Part shown: in pieces, positions 1 to 8,076 of the stretch | Position numbering within the stretch: position 1 is the stretch's first letter | Layout: every line of letters begins with the position of its first letter | Assembly: GCF_903853455.1 (NCBI RefSeq) | Contig: NZ_CAINTR010000206.1 | Coordinates: forward strand, 1 to 44,403 | DNA: 44,403 bases | Direction: 5' to 3' | Source of the DNA: an uncultured Magnetospirillum sp. | Lineage (GTDB): Bacteria > Pseudomonadota > Alphaproteobacteria > Rhodospirillales > Magnetospirillaceae | The notes under the pieces: model-generated | What the model was told of the DNA's origin: nothing | Seen by the model: the letters and a program-made list of their open reading frames with translations, nothing else | The model's database searches: none | Translations under genes and position numbers: made by a program

Positions 1-17
1 CCGCCCCTCCTTACGTC

Positions 18-84
18 CGGCCCCAGCGGGCAATCATACCGGCCATCATAGTTGTCGCTCAACCGGCCAAGATAATTGTCGGCG
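18..84. repeat. Short imperfect tandem repeat at the kinase truncation point
   Basis: A unit of about 24 bases (CCGGCCATCATAGTTGTCG, then CCGGCCAAGATAATTGTCG) occurs twice in direct orientation from about 40, with a partial third copy to the left. It sits where kinase homology ends, so it may mark the junction with unrelated DNA. The window edge prevents tracing it further. Confidence 0.4.
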
Positions 85-2268
85 GCGACGTTTGGCCGAG
101 GCGACGACGAATTGAATGTGCGCCTCCCCCTCGGGACCGAGCTTGCCGCCGAAGTCGCGGGCCAGCAATTGCACGAACGAAGTCACGTTCCGCAACGGCT
201 CCTGCAGGTCGTGGGAGGCGATGAAGGCGAAGCGCTGCAATTCCACATTGGCCTCGGTCAGGCTTTCGACCGCCTTTTGCAACTCGATGGTCTTGCGCCG
301 GCTCTCGGTGATGTCGCGCGTGACCATGCTGAAGCCCAGCAGGGCGCGATTCTCGTCATGCATGGGCGACAGCACCACGTTGGCATAGAAGCGCGACCCG
401 TCCTTGCGCACCAGCCAGCCTTCATTTTCCGCCCGCCCCTCGGCCACGGCAAGGGCGAGAGCCAAATGCGACGCCCCCCCGACGGAGCTGGTCTCTCCGG
501 CGGGCTGGAAGCGGTCGATGGCCTGGGACAGGATCTCGCCGGACTCGTAGCCGATCAGCCGCCGCGCTCCTTCGTTCCAGGTGACGATATGCCCGGTGGG
601 ATCGAGCATGAAGATAGCGTAGTCCCTGACGCTTTCCGCCATCAGGCGGTAGCGCTCCTCGCTCAGGCGGATTTCCTCGGCGGCGCCCTTCAGGGCTTCG
701 CTCCGCTCGGTGACCAGGGCCTCCAGGTCGTGACGATGGCGATGCAACTCGGCCTCGATGGCCTTGCGCTCCGAAATGTCGGTGGAGATGCCGGCGACGG
801 CGTAGGCGTTGCCGTCCCGGTCCTTGACCGGAAACTTGACGGACAGATAGGTGTGCAGCCCGTCCGCCAAGGGGAGGCTTTCCTCCAGCATCGTCGCCTG
901 GCCGGAGGCAAGGATGGCGAGATCGTTGGCGCGATGGCTTTCGGCGATGTCGGCCGGCATGAACTCGCGGCGCTCGCGTCCGATGACCTGCTCCGGCGTG
1001 GTGCCGAGCAGGGTGTAGAGTTCCCGGTTGGTCAGCAGGCAGCGCCCCTCGCGGTCGAAGATGTAGAAGGACGAGGTGCTGGCGTCGATGACCTCCTGCA
1101 ACAGCCGTTGGGTTTCAACTTCTCCTTCCCGGGCCTTGTCGCGCTCGACGGTGCGTTGCCGCAGCAGCTGGTAGGCGGTGCCCAGGGCCCCCGCCACCTC
1201 GGCGGCTTCCCGGACCAGCAGCCGGGGCACCACCACCGGCGCGCCGAACCCCAGCGCCAGCGCCGGCTCGATCAGCGCCTTGACCGCCCGCCCGATGCCG
1301 CCGCCGATGAACCAGGCGAGCAGCAGACCGGTCACCAGCAGAGCGGCGGCGCCCAGGGACAGGACAAGGATGGTCTGGTCCAGATCCGCCAGGAATGCCC
1401 GCCTGGGAACGCCGACCGCCACCGACCATTGCGCCAAGTTGGAACGGGCGAAGGCGCCGTAGACCGGAATGCCCTCGATCGTGTTGTTCTCGGACAGGCC
1501 TTCCTCGGCCGCCCGCATCCGCTCGATCAGGATGGGAGTGCCCTTTTTCCCGACGAACTTTTCCGGCTCGTGGGTGCGGGCAACGATGGTTCCGGTCTTG
1601 TCGAAGATCGCCGCGATCCAGCCGGGGGGCAGGCGATGCTGGCTCAGAATCCCGGCCAACCGATCCGGCAGGATGCCGACGCTGATGTCGTAGACCACCT
1701 TGCCGTCGCGCATGACCGGCACATCGACGCTGACCAGCGGGCGGTGGAGCACGGCGCCGACGAACAGGTCCGACACGGCCGGCCGGCCGGTCTCGAACAC
1801 GTGGCGCAGATGCTCGGGATTGCCATAGAGCGGCAGCGTCTCGCCGAAGGGATGGGCGAAGTTGAGAAGCTCCTGCCCCGTCTCGTCGCTGAGCAGCAGG
1901 TTGTCGCCATGCCCGGACAGGACCCGACCAGCCTGATCATGGAAGGCGGCGAGGTTGCCGGTGGTCAGATAGGGCGACGTCGCCAGCGCCTCCAGCGCCG
2001 CCTCGGTGGTGGCGAGATCGCTGTCCACCGCCAAGGCCAGCGAATGGACGGTCTGGAGCATGTCCTGATCAAGCTGCTCGCGTTCGCGCTGGTAGAAATT
2101 GGAGATCAGGAACACCGCCACCAGCACGCCGGGCAACACGCAGACGACCACCAGCTTGGCGAGGATCGAGCGGATGGAGGACAGTCCGTCGACCGCCGTC
2201 ACCGTGTCGCTAGCCTTGGCGTCGTCGGCCGAATTCGTGTTGGCGCGCCCCATTGGATGAGATCTCAT
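46..2268 (-). CDS. Membrane PAS sensor histidine kinase lacking its ATPase domain
   Basis: About 740 residues. A membrane segment near residues 36-56, a periplasmic Cache-like sensor region, a second membrane segment near 300-325, two PAS domains (roughly 392-505 and 537-660) and a HisKA dimerisation helix with the H-box ASHDLQEPLRNV near residue 684. Kinases of this type continue into an HATPase_c domain. Here similarity stops at FVVASA and the frame ends after a short arginine-rich tail. Neither alternative frame restores the expected helix, so this looks like a truncation by rearrangement rather than a one-base frameshift. It may not autophosphorylate. The start is uncertain: ATG codons at 2268, 2295 and 2253 are all possible and none has a clear ribosome binding site. 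Confidence 0.75.
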   Translation of the reverse strand: MRSHPMGRANTNSADDAKASDTVTAVDGLSSIRSILAKLVVVCVLPGVLVAVFLISNFYQREREQLDQDMLQTVHSLALAVDSDLATTEAALEALATSPYLTTGNLAAFHDQAGRVLSGHGDNLLLSDETGQELLNFAHPFGETLPLYGNPEHLRHVFETGRPAVSDLFVGAVLHRPLVSVDVPVMRDGKVVYDISVGILPDRLAGILSQHRLPPGWIAAIFDKTGTIVARTHEPEKFVGKKGTPILIERMRAAEEGLSENNTIEGIPVYGAFARSNLAQWSVAVGVPRRAFLADLDQTILVLSLGAAALLVTGLLLAWFIGGGIGRAVKALIEPALALGFGAPVVVPRLLVREAAEVAGALGTAYQLLRQRTVERDKAREGEVETQRLLQEVIDASTSSFYIFDREGRCLLTNRELYTLLGTTPEQVIGRERREFMPADIAESHRANDLAILASGQATMLEESLPLADGLHTYLSVKFPVKDRDGNAYAVAGISTDISERKAIEAELHRHRHDLEALVTERSEALKGAAEEIRLSEERYRLMAESVRDYAIFMLDPTGHIVTWNEGARRLIGYESGEILSQAIDRFQPAGETSSVGGASHLALALAVAEGRAENEGWLVRKDGSRFYANVVLSPMHDENRALLGFSMVTRDITESRRKTIELQKAVESLTEANVELQRFAFIASHDLQEPLRNVTSFVQLLARDFGGKLGPEGEAHIQFVVASAKRRRRQLSWPVERQL

Positions 2269-2463
2269 GGAGGTTGTTGGCTGCGGACAATCCATCCCAA
2301 AGGCCGCCCTGACCTTAGTATGGATGCTGGCGTCGCCATGGGGAAGCGTCAAGGCAAGGTCTTGCCCAATATGGCATGGAGCAGCCCGCCGCAGGGAAGA
2401 GATTCACCCTTTCGTCGATGAACAATACGGTCGCGGCAATTATCGGGGGGGCGAGGCGAAACG

Positions 2464-2492
2464 CCAAGGCCCCGGACATGCCGGGGCCTTGG
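2464..2492 (-). terminator. Terminator hairpin downstream of mop
   Basis: A perfect 12-bp stem (CCAAGGCCCCGG with its complement) around the loop ACATG begins 23 bases past the mop stop codon. On the minus strand it is followed by only a short T tract (GTTTC), so termination may be partial. The kinase gene on the same strand starts about 200 bases further on. Confidence 0.6.
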
Positions 2493-2514
2493 ACCGTCGA
2501 CCCGTGACGGCGGG

Positions 2515-2718
2515 TTACTTCCCGATGATCACTTCGGAAGACTTGATGATGGCCTGGACCTCGTCGCCGACCTTGAGGGCGAGGTCGTCGACGGCGTCGA
2601 CCGAGACCAGCGAGGTGATCGTCTGGCCGCCGATGTCGATCTTCACCTTGGCGACAACCTGCCCTTTGGCAATATCGACGACCTTGCCCTTAAGGGCATT
2701 GCGCGCGCTGAGCTTCAT
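2515..2718 (-). CDS. mop: Molbindin, TOBE-domain molybdate-binding protein
   Basis: A complete 67-residue protein consisting of one TOBE/Mop domain (starts MKLSARNALKGKVVDI). Single-domain molbindins are cytoplasmic oligomers that bind and buffer molybdate or tungstate. Length and sequence fit the Mop family, in which the conserved N-terminal SARN is characteristic. The ATG is preceded by GGAGAATTCCC, a reasonable ribosome binding site. A well-formed sigma-70-type promoter lies upstream and a strong hairpin downstream, so it is probably monocistronic. It is divergent from nifQ, a molybdenum-processing gene, and a candidate Mo-box lies between them. That context supports molybdenum homeostasis. 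Confidence 0.9.
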   Translation of the reverse strand: MKLSARNALKGKVVDIAKGQVVAKVKIDIGGQTITSLVSVDAVDDLALKVGDEVQAIIKSSEVIIGK

Positions 2719-2772
2719 GGGAATTCTCCGACTGGAAAAACAAGGCCCGGCAGAGCGCCGTTCCGTTGGACA

Positions 2773-2800
2773 ATATTATTCCGAAACCCGGACCCGTCAA
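2773..2800 (-). promoter_or_regulatory. Sigma-70-type promoter for mop
   Basis: Read on the minus strand, TTGACG (2795-2800) and TAATAT (2773-2778) are separated by 16 bases and lie 55-82 bases upstream of the mop ATG. Each box differs from consensus at one position. It is the best housekeeping-type promoter in this intergenic region. Confidence 0.6.
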
Positions 2801-2850
2801 TCATCACAACAGAGATTATCTGAACAACTCCGCCGGAATGGAGTCAACCC

Positions 2851-2918
2851 ACATAACGAAAAACGTCATGACTACAGGATTTCCCTTGATACTCGTCATA
2901 TTACCCCAAGACATAACG
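2851..2918. promoter_or_regulatory. Candidate ModE/MopA Mo-box operator region
   Basis: CGTCATAT (2894-2901) and ACATAACG (2911-2918) form an inverted pair separated by 9 bases. The E. coli modABCD ModE operator, as recalled, is CGTTATAT-N8-ACATAACG, so the right half matches fully and the left half differs by one base, with one extra spacer base. A second exact ACATAACG (2851-2858) followed by CGTCAT (2864-2869) lies 40 bases away in the reversed order. Position between mop and nifQ fits molybdate-responsive control. Identification is by eye. Confidence 0.45.
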
Positions 2919-3114
2919 GCGTCACCGTCGCAATGAACTGTCACTATACTACGACACACCTTATCGATAGAGCCGACACCACGGCAAGAAGAGCCCGCTC
3001 GCCGGCCGTCCGGCCAATCGACCCGCTTGCCACGGCCGACGACAGCTCCCATCTTTCTGGGGCACGACCCGGCGCCCCCGGGTCGCACCGCGACACCAAT
3101 GGAAAGGCAGACAG

Positions 3115-3699
3115 GTGGCGATAGTAAGCGCGATGGTCAAGGCCCCGGATGTCTATGACGGCCTGATGGCGGGCGAGAGTCCCTTCGATCCCTTCGACCG
3201 TCATGTGCTGGCCTCGGTCATCGCCACGGCCATGGCGGCGGCGGAAAACCGCCCGCTGACCGAGGCGCTCGGCCTGGACCGGGCGACGCTCGACCGGCTG
3301 CTGCGGACGGCGTTCGCCGGCGCCGTCGGTATCGACGATCTGGTGGCCGCCGACGCCGGTCCCGGCGCGGACGCCCTCGAGGAGCCGGATTTCCGCACCC
3401 TGCTGCTGGACGGCCGCGCCGAGGGTACCGAGATCGAGGACTGGCTGGCCCATATGGTGGCGCGGCGGTCCCTGGCGCCGGAGCATCTTTGGCACAGCCT
3501 GGGCCTGCGCAACCGCAAGGAGCTGTCCGACATGCTTCACCGGCATTTCCCGGCCCTGGCGGCGCGCAACGTCCGGGGCATGCGCTGGAAAAAGTTCTTT
3601 TACCGCGAGATGTGCCAGGCCGAGGGCGTCTATATATGCAAATCGCCGGTCTGCGACGTCTGTCCCGATTTCAGCGAATGCTACGGGGGAGAGGAGTAA
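3115..3699 (+). CDS. nifQ: NifQ, molybdenum donor for nitrogenase FeMo-cofactor
   Basis: A 194-residue protein ending in the NifQ signature C-X4-C-X2-C-X5-C (Cys175, 180, 183, 189), which binds a Mo-Fe-S cluster. NifQ supplies molybdenum to NifEN/NifH during FeMo-cofactor assembly in the cytoplasm. Length and the C-terminal cysteine cluster are typical. The start used is GTG 3115; an in-frame ATG at 3133 is an alternative and neither has a strong ribosome binding site. No other nif gene is in the window, so this is a detached nifQ next to mop. Its last 29 bases overlap the 3' end of the convergent binding-protein gene. Confidence 0.92.
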   Translation: MAIVSAMVKAPDVYDGLMAGESPFDPFDRHVLASVIATAMAAAENRPLTEALGLDRATLDRLLRTAFAGAVGIDDLVAADAGPGADALEEPDFRTLLLDGRAEGTEIEDWLAHMVARRSLAPEHLWHSLGLRNRKELSDMLHRHFPALAARNVRGMRWKKFFYREMCQAEGVYICKSPVCDVCPDFSECYGGEE

Positions 3700-4744
3700 C
3701 ACCAGATCTCGCCGCCCCGTTGGCTTGACGCGCCGCCTCGGTGAACTCGGTCAGCAGGTGGATCCCGTCCTCGCCCAGGGTCTTGGCCAGGGCCGCCGCC
3801 ACCTTGGGCTGGGTCGCGGCCTTGAAGGCGGCACGCTCCGCCGGGCTGGGGGCGTAGACGTCCATGCGCTTGCCGAGGCCGGCGGCACCCAGCTCCGAGT
3901 GGTCCAGCCGGCCGCTCAGCGCCCGGCCGGCCGTGATCGCCAGACGGGCGGCCTCGCGGACCTGATCCTGCTCGGCGGCGGACAGCCGGTTGAAGGCGTC
4001 GCGATTGAAGATCCACACATAGGGGGCGTAAAGGTGCCCGGTCAGGGTGGCGTAGGTCTGCACATGGTAATAGTGCCGGCCCAGCACCACCGAGGGCGGA
4101 TTGGTCTGGCCGTCGATGATATGGGTTTCCAGCGACTGGAATTCCTCGCGCGACGACACCTTCACCGGGATGGCGCCCAAGCCGCGAATCATGGCGTCCA
4201 GCGCGTCGTAGCCGGGAATGGTGCGGATCTTGAGACCCGCCATGTCGGCGGGAGAGTGGATGGGGTGGCGCGAATTGGTGATGACGTGGAAGCCGCCGGC
4301 GTCGCCGAACCCCAGCACCACCACGCCGGTGCGGCGCTCCATGTCCGCCGCCAGGGCGCGGCCGAACGGGCCGTCGTAAAGAGCGTAGGCAGCCTCCGGG
4401 TTGTCGAGCGCGAACGGCATGCCGGTGACCGTGATCAGCGGATAGAACGGCGCGATGCCGCCGACGGTCACCAGCGCCGACGAGATCACCCCTTGCATCA
4501 CCAGCTTGGCCATGTCGCGGTTGCCGCCCAACTGGCCGTCGGGGAAGATGCCGACCCGCAGGGCTCCACCGCTCAGCTCCCCCAGCCGATGCCGGAACTC
4601 CGAGGCGATGGCGGCGGCGGGATCGGTGGCGGCGTCCTGGGGCTGGGCATGGGCGAGGGCGATGTCGAGCGGAACGTCCTCGGCGCGCGCCGGCAGGGCG
4701 ATGGCGACGACCAGCATCAGAAGGGGGATCAGCAAGCGGGCCAT
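3671..4744 (-). CDS. DctP-family TRAP transporter substrate-binding protein
   Basis: A 357-residue periplasmic protein with a signal peptide (MARLLIPLLMLVVAIALPARA, cleavage near residue 21). It has the TRAP-type solute-binding fold: a central GLKIRTIPGYDALDAM segment with the ligand-contacting arginine, and IDGQTNPPSVVLG later. DctP proteins bind organic acids for DctQM permeases, but no DctQ or DctM gene is nearby. It begins 3 bases after the stop of the adenylate cyclase gene and must be co-transcribed with it. This suggests an accessory sensing role for the cyclase's Cache domain (inference). Ligand is unknown. Its C-terminal codons overlap nifQ on the opposite strand. Confidence 0.88.
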   Translation of the reverse strand: MARLLIPLLMLVVAIALPARAEDVPLDIALAHAQPQDAATDPAAAIASEFRHRLGELSGGALRVGIFPDGQLGGNRDMAKLVMQGVISSALVTVGGIAPFYPLITVTGMPFALDNPEAAYALYDGPFGRALAADMERRTGVVVLGFGDAGGFHVITNSRHPIHSPADMAGLKIRTIPGYDALDAMIRGLGAIPVKVSSREEFQSLETHIIDGQTNPPSVVLGRHYYHVQTYATLTGHLYAPYVWIFNRDAFNRLSAAEQDQVREAARLAITAGRALSGRLDHSELGAAGLGKRMDVYAPSPAERAAFKAATQPKVAAALAKTLGEDGIHLLTEFTEAARQANGAARSGVTPLPRSIR

Positions 4745-4747
4745 GGC

Positions 4748-6895
4748 CTATTTCTCGGTGAAGTGAATGGCGAACTCCGCCCGGTCGGGGTCGGCGGCGT
4801 TGACCTGGGTGCGGTCCAGCAGCAGCCGGCCGGCGGCATCGTCGGGATGTCGGATCAGATAGGCCCGGAAGCCTTCGGCGGCGGTAGCCCAGTCGCCGTC
4901 CACATAGGCCGAGAAGGCCTCCCGCCAGATGGCGACGTCGGCCAGTTCGGCGGGGCTCGCCGCGTGGGGGACGTCGCCGACGGCGCCCACCAGCTCGAAC
5001 AGCAACACCGGGACGGTGGTGCCGGACGCCACCACCGGCCCCAGCGGCCGGAACACGAAGCGGTCGCGCACCACGTCCTCCACCGCGCCGGTGACCAGCA
5101 TCTCGGTGCCGAAGCGCTTGTTGAGGGATTCGACGCGGGAGGCCAGGTTCACCGCCGCGCCCAGCGCCGTGTACTGCATGCGGTCGGCGCAGCCCACGTT
5201 GCCCACCACCACCATGCCGGTGTGCAGGCCGAAACGGGTCGGCATGGGCGGATAGTTGTTGGCGACCAGCTCGATATTGAGCCGGCGGATGGTGGCTCGG
5301 CCAGCCAGCATGGCGCGGCAGGCATTGGCCACATGGTCGGGGTCCAATTGCGGCGCGTTCCACAACGCCATGACGGCGTCGCCGATGAATTTATCGACGG
5401 CGCCGTTATGGGCGCCGACCACCGCCGAGAGGCCCTCCAGGTAGACCGACAGGTGGTGCAGCAGGTCCTCGGGGACCATGTTCTCGCTGATACCGGTGAA
5501 GTCCTTGATGTCGGTGAACAGGATGGTCAACTGGCGGCGCTCGCCGCCGACCTCGGTGCCGATGCCGGTTTCGATGATGCCCTTCAGCACGCCCTTGGGC
5601 ACGTAGGCGCCGAAGCTCCGCAGCGCCGTCTTCATGGTTCCCAGCGCCTCGGCCAGGGTCTGGACCTCCACCACCGAGCTCCGCACCTTGACCTCGCTGG
5701 TCAGATCCAGATTACGGATGCGGTCGGTCTCGGCGGTCAGCGCCTGGATGGGCTGGGTCAGCAGCCGCGACACCCACACCACCGCGATGCTGGCGAGGAT
5801 CAGGAAGACACTGCCGATCAGCACGATCATGGCGCTGGCGCGGCGCAAGGGGCCGACGAAATCGCGCTCGGCGGCGATGACGCCGATGGTCCAGTCCTTG
5901 CCGAAATCCTCGGGGAAGTGGGTGAACGAGACCATGTATTCCTCGCCGTCCGGCCCCAGCGGGGCGCGAAAGCGGTCACCGGCCCCGGCGGCGCGTTTGC
6001 GGACGGCGTCGGCCAGCACTGGGTCGGAAAAGTCCACCGCCTTGACGATCTGCACCTGCCCGCCCTCTTGCACCAGGGTGCGTTCGGGCTGGGGATGGCC
6101 CAGCAGGCGCTGCTCCTCGTCCAGGATGAACACCACGCCGCTGCCGCCGACCCGGTGCTCGGCCAGGACCCGCGACAGGGTCTCGGTGGACAGGTCGGCG
6201 CCGAACACCCCGATCACCGCGCCGTCGTCGGTGGCCAACTGGCGCGACAAGGTCAGGCCCGGCCGCCCGATGCTGCTGAACACATACAGGCCCGAGGTGG
6301 CGATCTCCCGCGTGGCCAGGGCGGTCTTGTACCAGGGCCGCTGGCGTGGGTCGTAGACCGCCTTGGGCGGCCGCTCCACCCCCACCACCTCGCCCCATTT
6401 GGCGATGTAGATCCAGCTGTCGACCCGCTCGCCGTCGACGGTGTCGATGATGCGCAGCACATAGCGGGCCTCGGGCGGCGGGTGGCGGCCCTTGAGCCCG
6501 TCGCCCTGGCCCGGCGGCGGCACCCGGATCACCTCGTAGAAGGCACCGTCGCGGCCGAAACCGAAATACAGGGCGTAGAGGTCGGTGAATTTGTCGAGTT
6601 CGTCCACCAGCGGCCGCAGGCCGTCGAGCCGACGAAGCGATTCGCCCTCGGCCTTGCCGAACGCCACCGACAGGTCCACCACCCGCGCCATGGGCCCCAG
6701 CAACGAACGCACCCCCGCCACCACGTCGTTGGTGGCGCTGCTCATGGCGGTTTCCGCCAACTGCACCGCAAGTTGGGAGTTCTGCCGATAGAGGACGGCG
6801 GTCATCAACCCGGTGAGCGGCAGCATGACGCTGAGAAACATCACCGCGATGCCGACGCGCAGCCGCACGCGGAAAACACTGGAACCCACCGGCAC
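4748..6895 (-). CDS. Cache-HAMP class III adenylate cyclase
   Basis: A 715-residue membrane protein: TM1 (about 14-36), a large periplasmic Cache domain (40-350), TM2 (353-376), HAMP linker (377-430) and class III nucleotidyl cyclase domain (455-640). Metal-binding aspartates are Asp462 (FTDIKDF) and Asp506 (DKFIGDAVMALW). Lys502 and Thr576 (MQYTALG) fit ATP rather than GTP specificity, and Asn583/Arg587 (NLASRVE) are the transition-state pair. It should make cAMP in response to an extracytoplasmic ligand. GTG 6895 is used; a second GTG at 6889 is better spaced from the GGGGAGG upstream. It is the first gene of a pair with the TRAP-type binding protein. Confidence 0.9.
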   Translation of the reverse strand: MPVGSSVFRVRLRVGIAVMFLSVMLPLTGLMTAVLYRQNSQLAVQLAETAMSSATNDVVAGVRSLLGPMARVVDLSVAFGKAEGESLRRLDGLRPLVDELDKFTDLYALYFGFGRDGAFYEVIRVPPPGQGDGLKGRHPPPEARYVLRIIDTVDGERVDSWIYIAKWGEVVGVERPPKAVYDPRQRPWYKTALATREIATSGLYVFSSIGRPGLTLSRQLATDDGAVIGVFGADLSTETLSRVLAEHRVGGSGVVFILDEEQRLLGHPQPERTLVQEGGQVQIVKAVDFSDPVLADAVRKRAAGAGDRFRAPLGPDGEEYMVSFTHFPEDFGKDWTIGVIAAERDFVGPLRRASAMIVLIGSVFLILASIAVVWVSRLLTQPIQALTAETDRIRNLDLTSEVKVRSSVVEVQTLAEALGTMKTALRSFGAYVPKGVLKGIIETGIGTEVGGERRQLTILFTDIKDFTGISENMVPEDLLHHLSVYLEGLSAVVGAHNGAVDKFIGDAVMALWNAPQLDPDHVANACRAMLAGRATIRRLNIELVANNYPPMPTRFGLHTGMVVVGNVGCADRMQYTALGAAVNLASRVESLNKRFGTEMLVTGAVEDVVRDRFVFRPLGPVVASGTTVPVLLFELVGAVGDVPHAASPAELADVAIWREAFSAYVDGDWATAAEGFRAYLIRHPDDAAGRLLLDRTQVNAADPDRAEFAIHFTEK

Positions 6896-7096
6896 CCCTC
6901 CCCTAACGGCCTAGCGACGACCAGACGATAGCATGGTGTCTTGCGTGCGTGTCGATGGCAAGTCAGGAATCTCTACAATAAATGTCGGGACTCGCCGGAG
7001 CTGGATCGCCCGGCGGGCGGGCGCGAGATGGGCTTGGTGGCTGTGGCTTTCTCACCCTGGCCACCCCATCCGTAAAGTGTCCGGCTGGGCGACGTC

Positions 7097-8074
7097 CTAC
7101 ATCCAGCCCTTGCGCTTGAACAGCCAGTAGGGCAGCAGAGCGGCGAAGATCGCCAGGGCGACGGCGTAGGCGTAGCCATAATCCCACTGCAATTCCGGGA
7201 TGTTCTTGAAATTCATGCCGTACCAGCTGGCCACCAGGGTGGGCGGCAGGAACAGCACCGACATGATGGTGAACAGCTTGATGATCTGGTTCTGCTGGAT
7301 GTTGATCACCCCCAGGGTAGCGTCCAACAGGAAGTTGATCTTGTTGCCGAGAAAATCCACGTATTCGGCCAGCGACTGGACGTCGTGGCCGATGGTCTCC
7401 AGCCGGCGGGCGGCACCGGTCACCCCCAACGGCTCGTCGCCATGGGGCAGGAAGGCGACCATGCGCTTCAGCCCCAGCAGCGTCTCGCGCGCCTTGCTCG
7501 ACAGGTCGCCGTTGCGGCCGATGGCGCGCAGCAGCGCCTCCAACTCGCGCGAGGTGGCGCGGCGGCGCTTGTTGTCCTGGGTGTGCTGGTGGAAGACGCG
7601 ATGGGACATGGCGTCGAGACCGCCGCCCAGCCCTTCCAGCACGTCGGCGATACGGTCGACCACCGCTTCCATCAGATCCAGCAGGATCTCGCCGGCCGAG
7701 CCGAGGCCCTGCTCGCCCGAGGCCAGCGCGTCCAGATAGGTCGTGAAGGCGTGGGGCGTGTCGTAGCGCACCGTCACCAGCCGCCGGCCGGCCAGGATGA
7801 AGGTGACCGGCGAATTGCGCGGCTCGAAGCCGCCGGAGCCGGTCAGCACCGGCACCGTCACCACCAGGGCGTCGCCGCGCCGGCTCAGACGGCTGGAGGC
7901 CTGGATCTCCTGCATCTTTTCGTGGGTCGGAACATGAATGCCGGTGACCGCCGCCACCGTCGCCACCTCGTCCGGCGACGGCCGCAGCAGGTCGATCCAC
8001 AGGGACTGGGCGGTGACGCTCTCGACCCCGCCGGAGACCGGGCTTCCATCGACGACGCCATGGACGGTGATCAC
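7097..8074 (-). CDS. corA: CorA-family divalent metal ion transporter
   Basis: A 325-residue protein with the CorA layout: a long soluble N-terminal domain, a long stalk helix, and two C-terminal membrane helices (about 262-285 and 300-318) separated by the signature GMN at 286-288 (WYGMNFKNIPE). CorA/ZntB pentamers move Mg2+, Co2+, Ni2+ or Zn2+ across the inner membrane; the ion cannot be set from sequence. The GTG start at 8074 lies 2 bases past the bactofilin stop codon. The frame stays open upstream through bactofilin, but that part reads as low-complexity Arg/Gly/Pro and is spurious. It is the last gene of the cell-envelope series. Confidence 0.9.
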   Translation of the reverse strand: MITVHGVVDGSPVSGGVESVTAQSLWIDLLRPSPDEVATVAAVTGIHVPTHEKMQEIQASSRLSRRGDALVVTVPVLTGSGGFEPRNSPVTFILAGRRLVTVRYDTPHAFTTYLDALASGEQGLGSAGEILLDLMEAVVDRIADVLEGLGGGLDAMSHRVFHQHTQDNKRRRATSRELEALLRAIGRNGDLSSKARETLLGLKRMVAFLPHGDEPLGVTGAARRLETIGHDVQSLAEYVDFLGNKINFLLDATLGVINIQQNQIIKLFTIMSVLFLPPTLVASWYGMNFKNIPELQWDYGYAYAVALAIFAALLPYWLFKRKGWM

Positions 8075-8076
8075 GG

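Larger units (their letters stand above)
2719..3114. other. mop-nifQ divergent intergenic region
   Basis: A 396-bp non-coding region, noticeably more AT-rich than its flanks around 2770-2970. It holds the mop promoter and the candidate Mo-box half-sites. It also has an FNR-like half site (TTGAT-N4-GTCAT, 2886-2899) and a TGTC-N10-GACA dyad (2939-2956). No convincing sigma-54 -24/-12 element for nifQ was found. Confidence 0.5.

Noticed and set aside
1-100. Simple frameshift hiding the kinase ATPase domain
   Set aside because: Neither other frame gives the expected helix after FVVASA, so one inserted or deleted base does not restore homology within the window.
2939-2956. TGTC-N10-GACA as a NifA upstream activator site for nifQ
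   Set aside because: The NifA site is TGT-N10-ACA; here TGT and ACA are 12 bases apart.
3058-3082. Sigma-54 promoter (GGGCACGACCCGGCG) for nifQ
   Set aside because: The -24-like GGCAC is present but the -12 GC does not fall at the required spacing.
3725-6931. Open plus-strand frame of 1068 codons opposite the cyclase and binding-protein genes
   Set aside because: Composition is His/Gly/Gln-rich with no motif, and the minus strand carries clear domains in the same place. It is a GC-rich antisense shadow. The same applies to similar long frames opposite most genes here.
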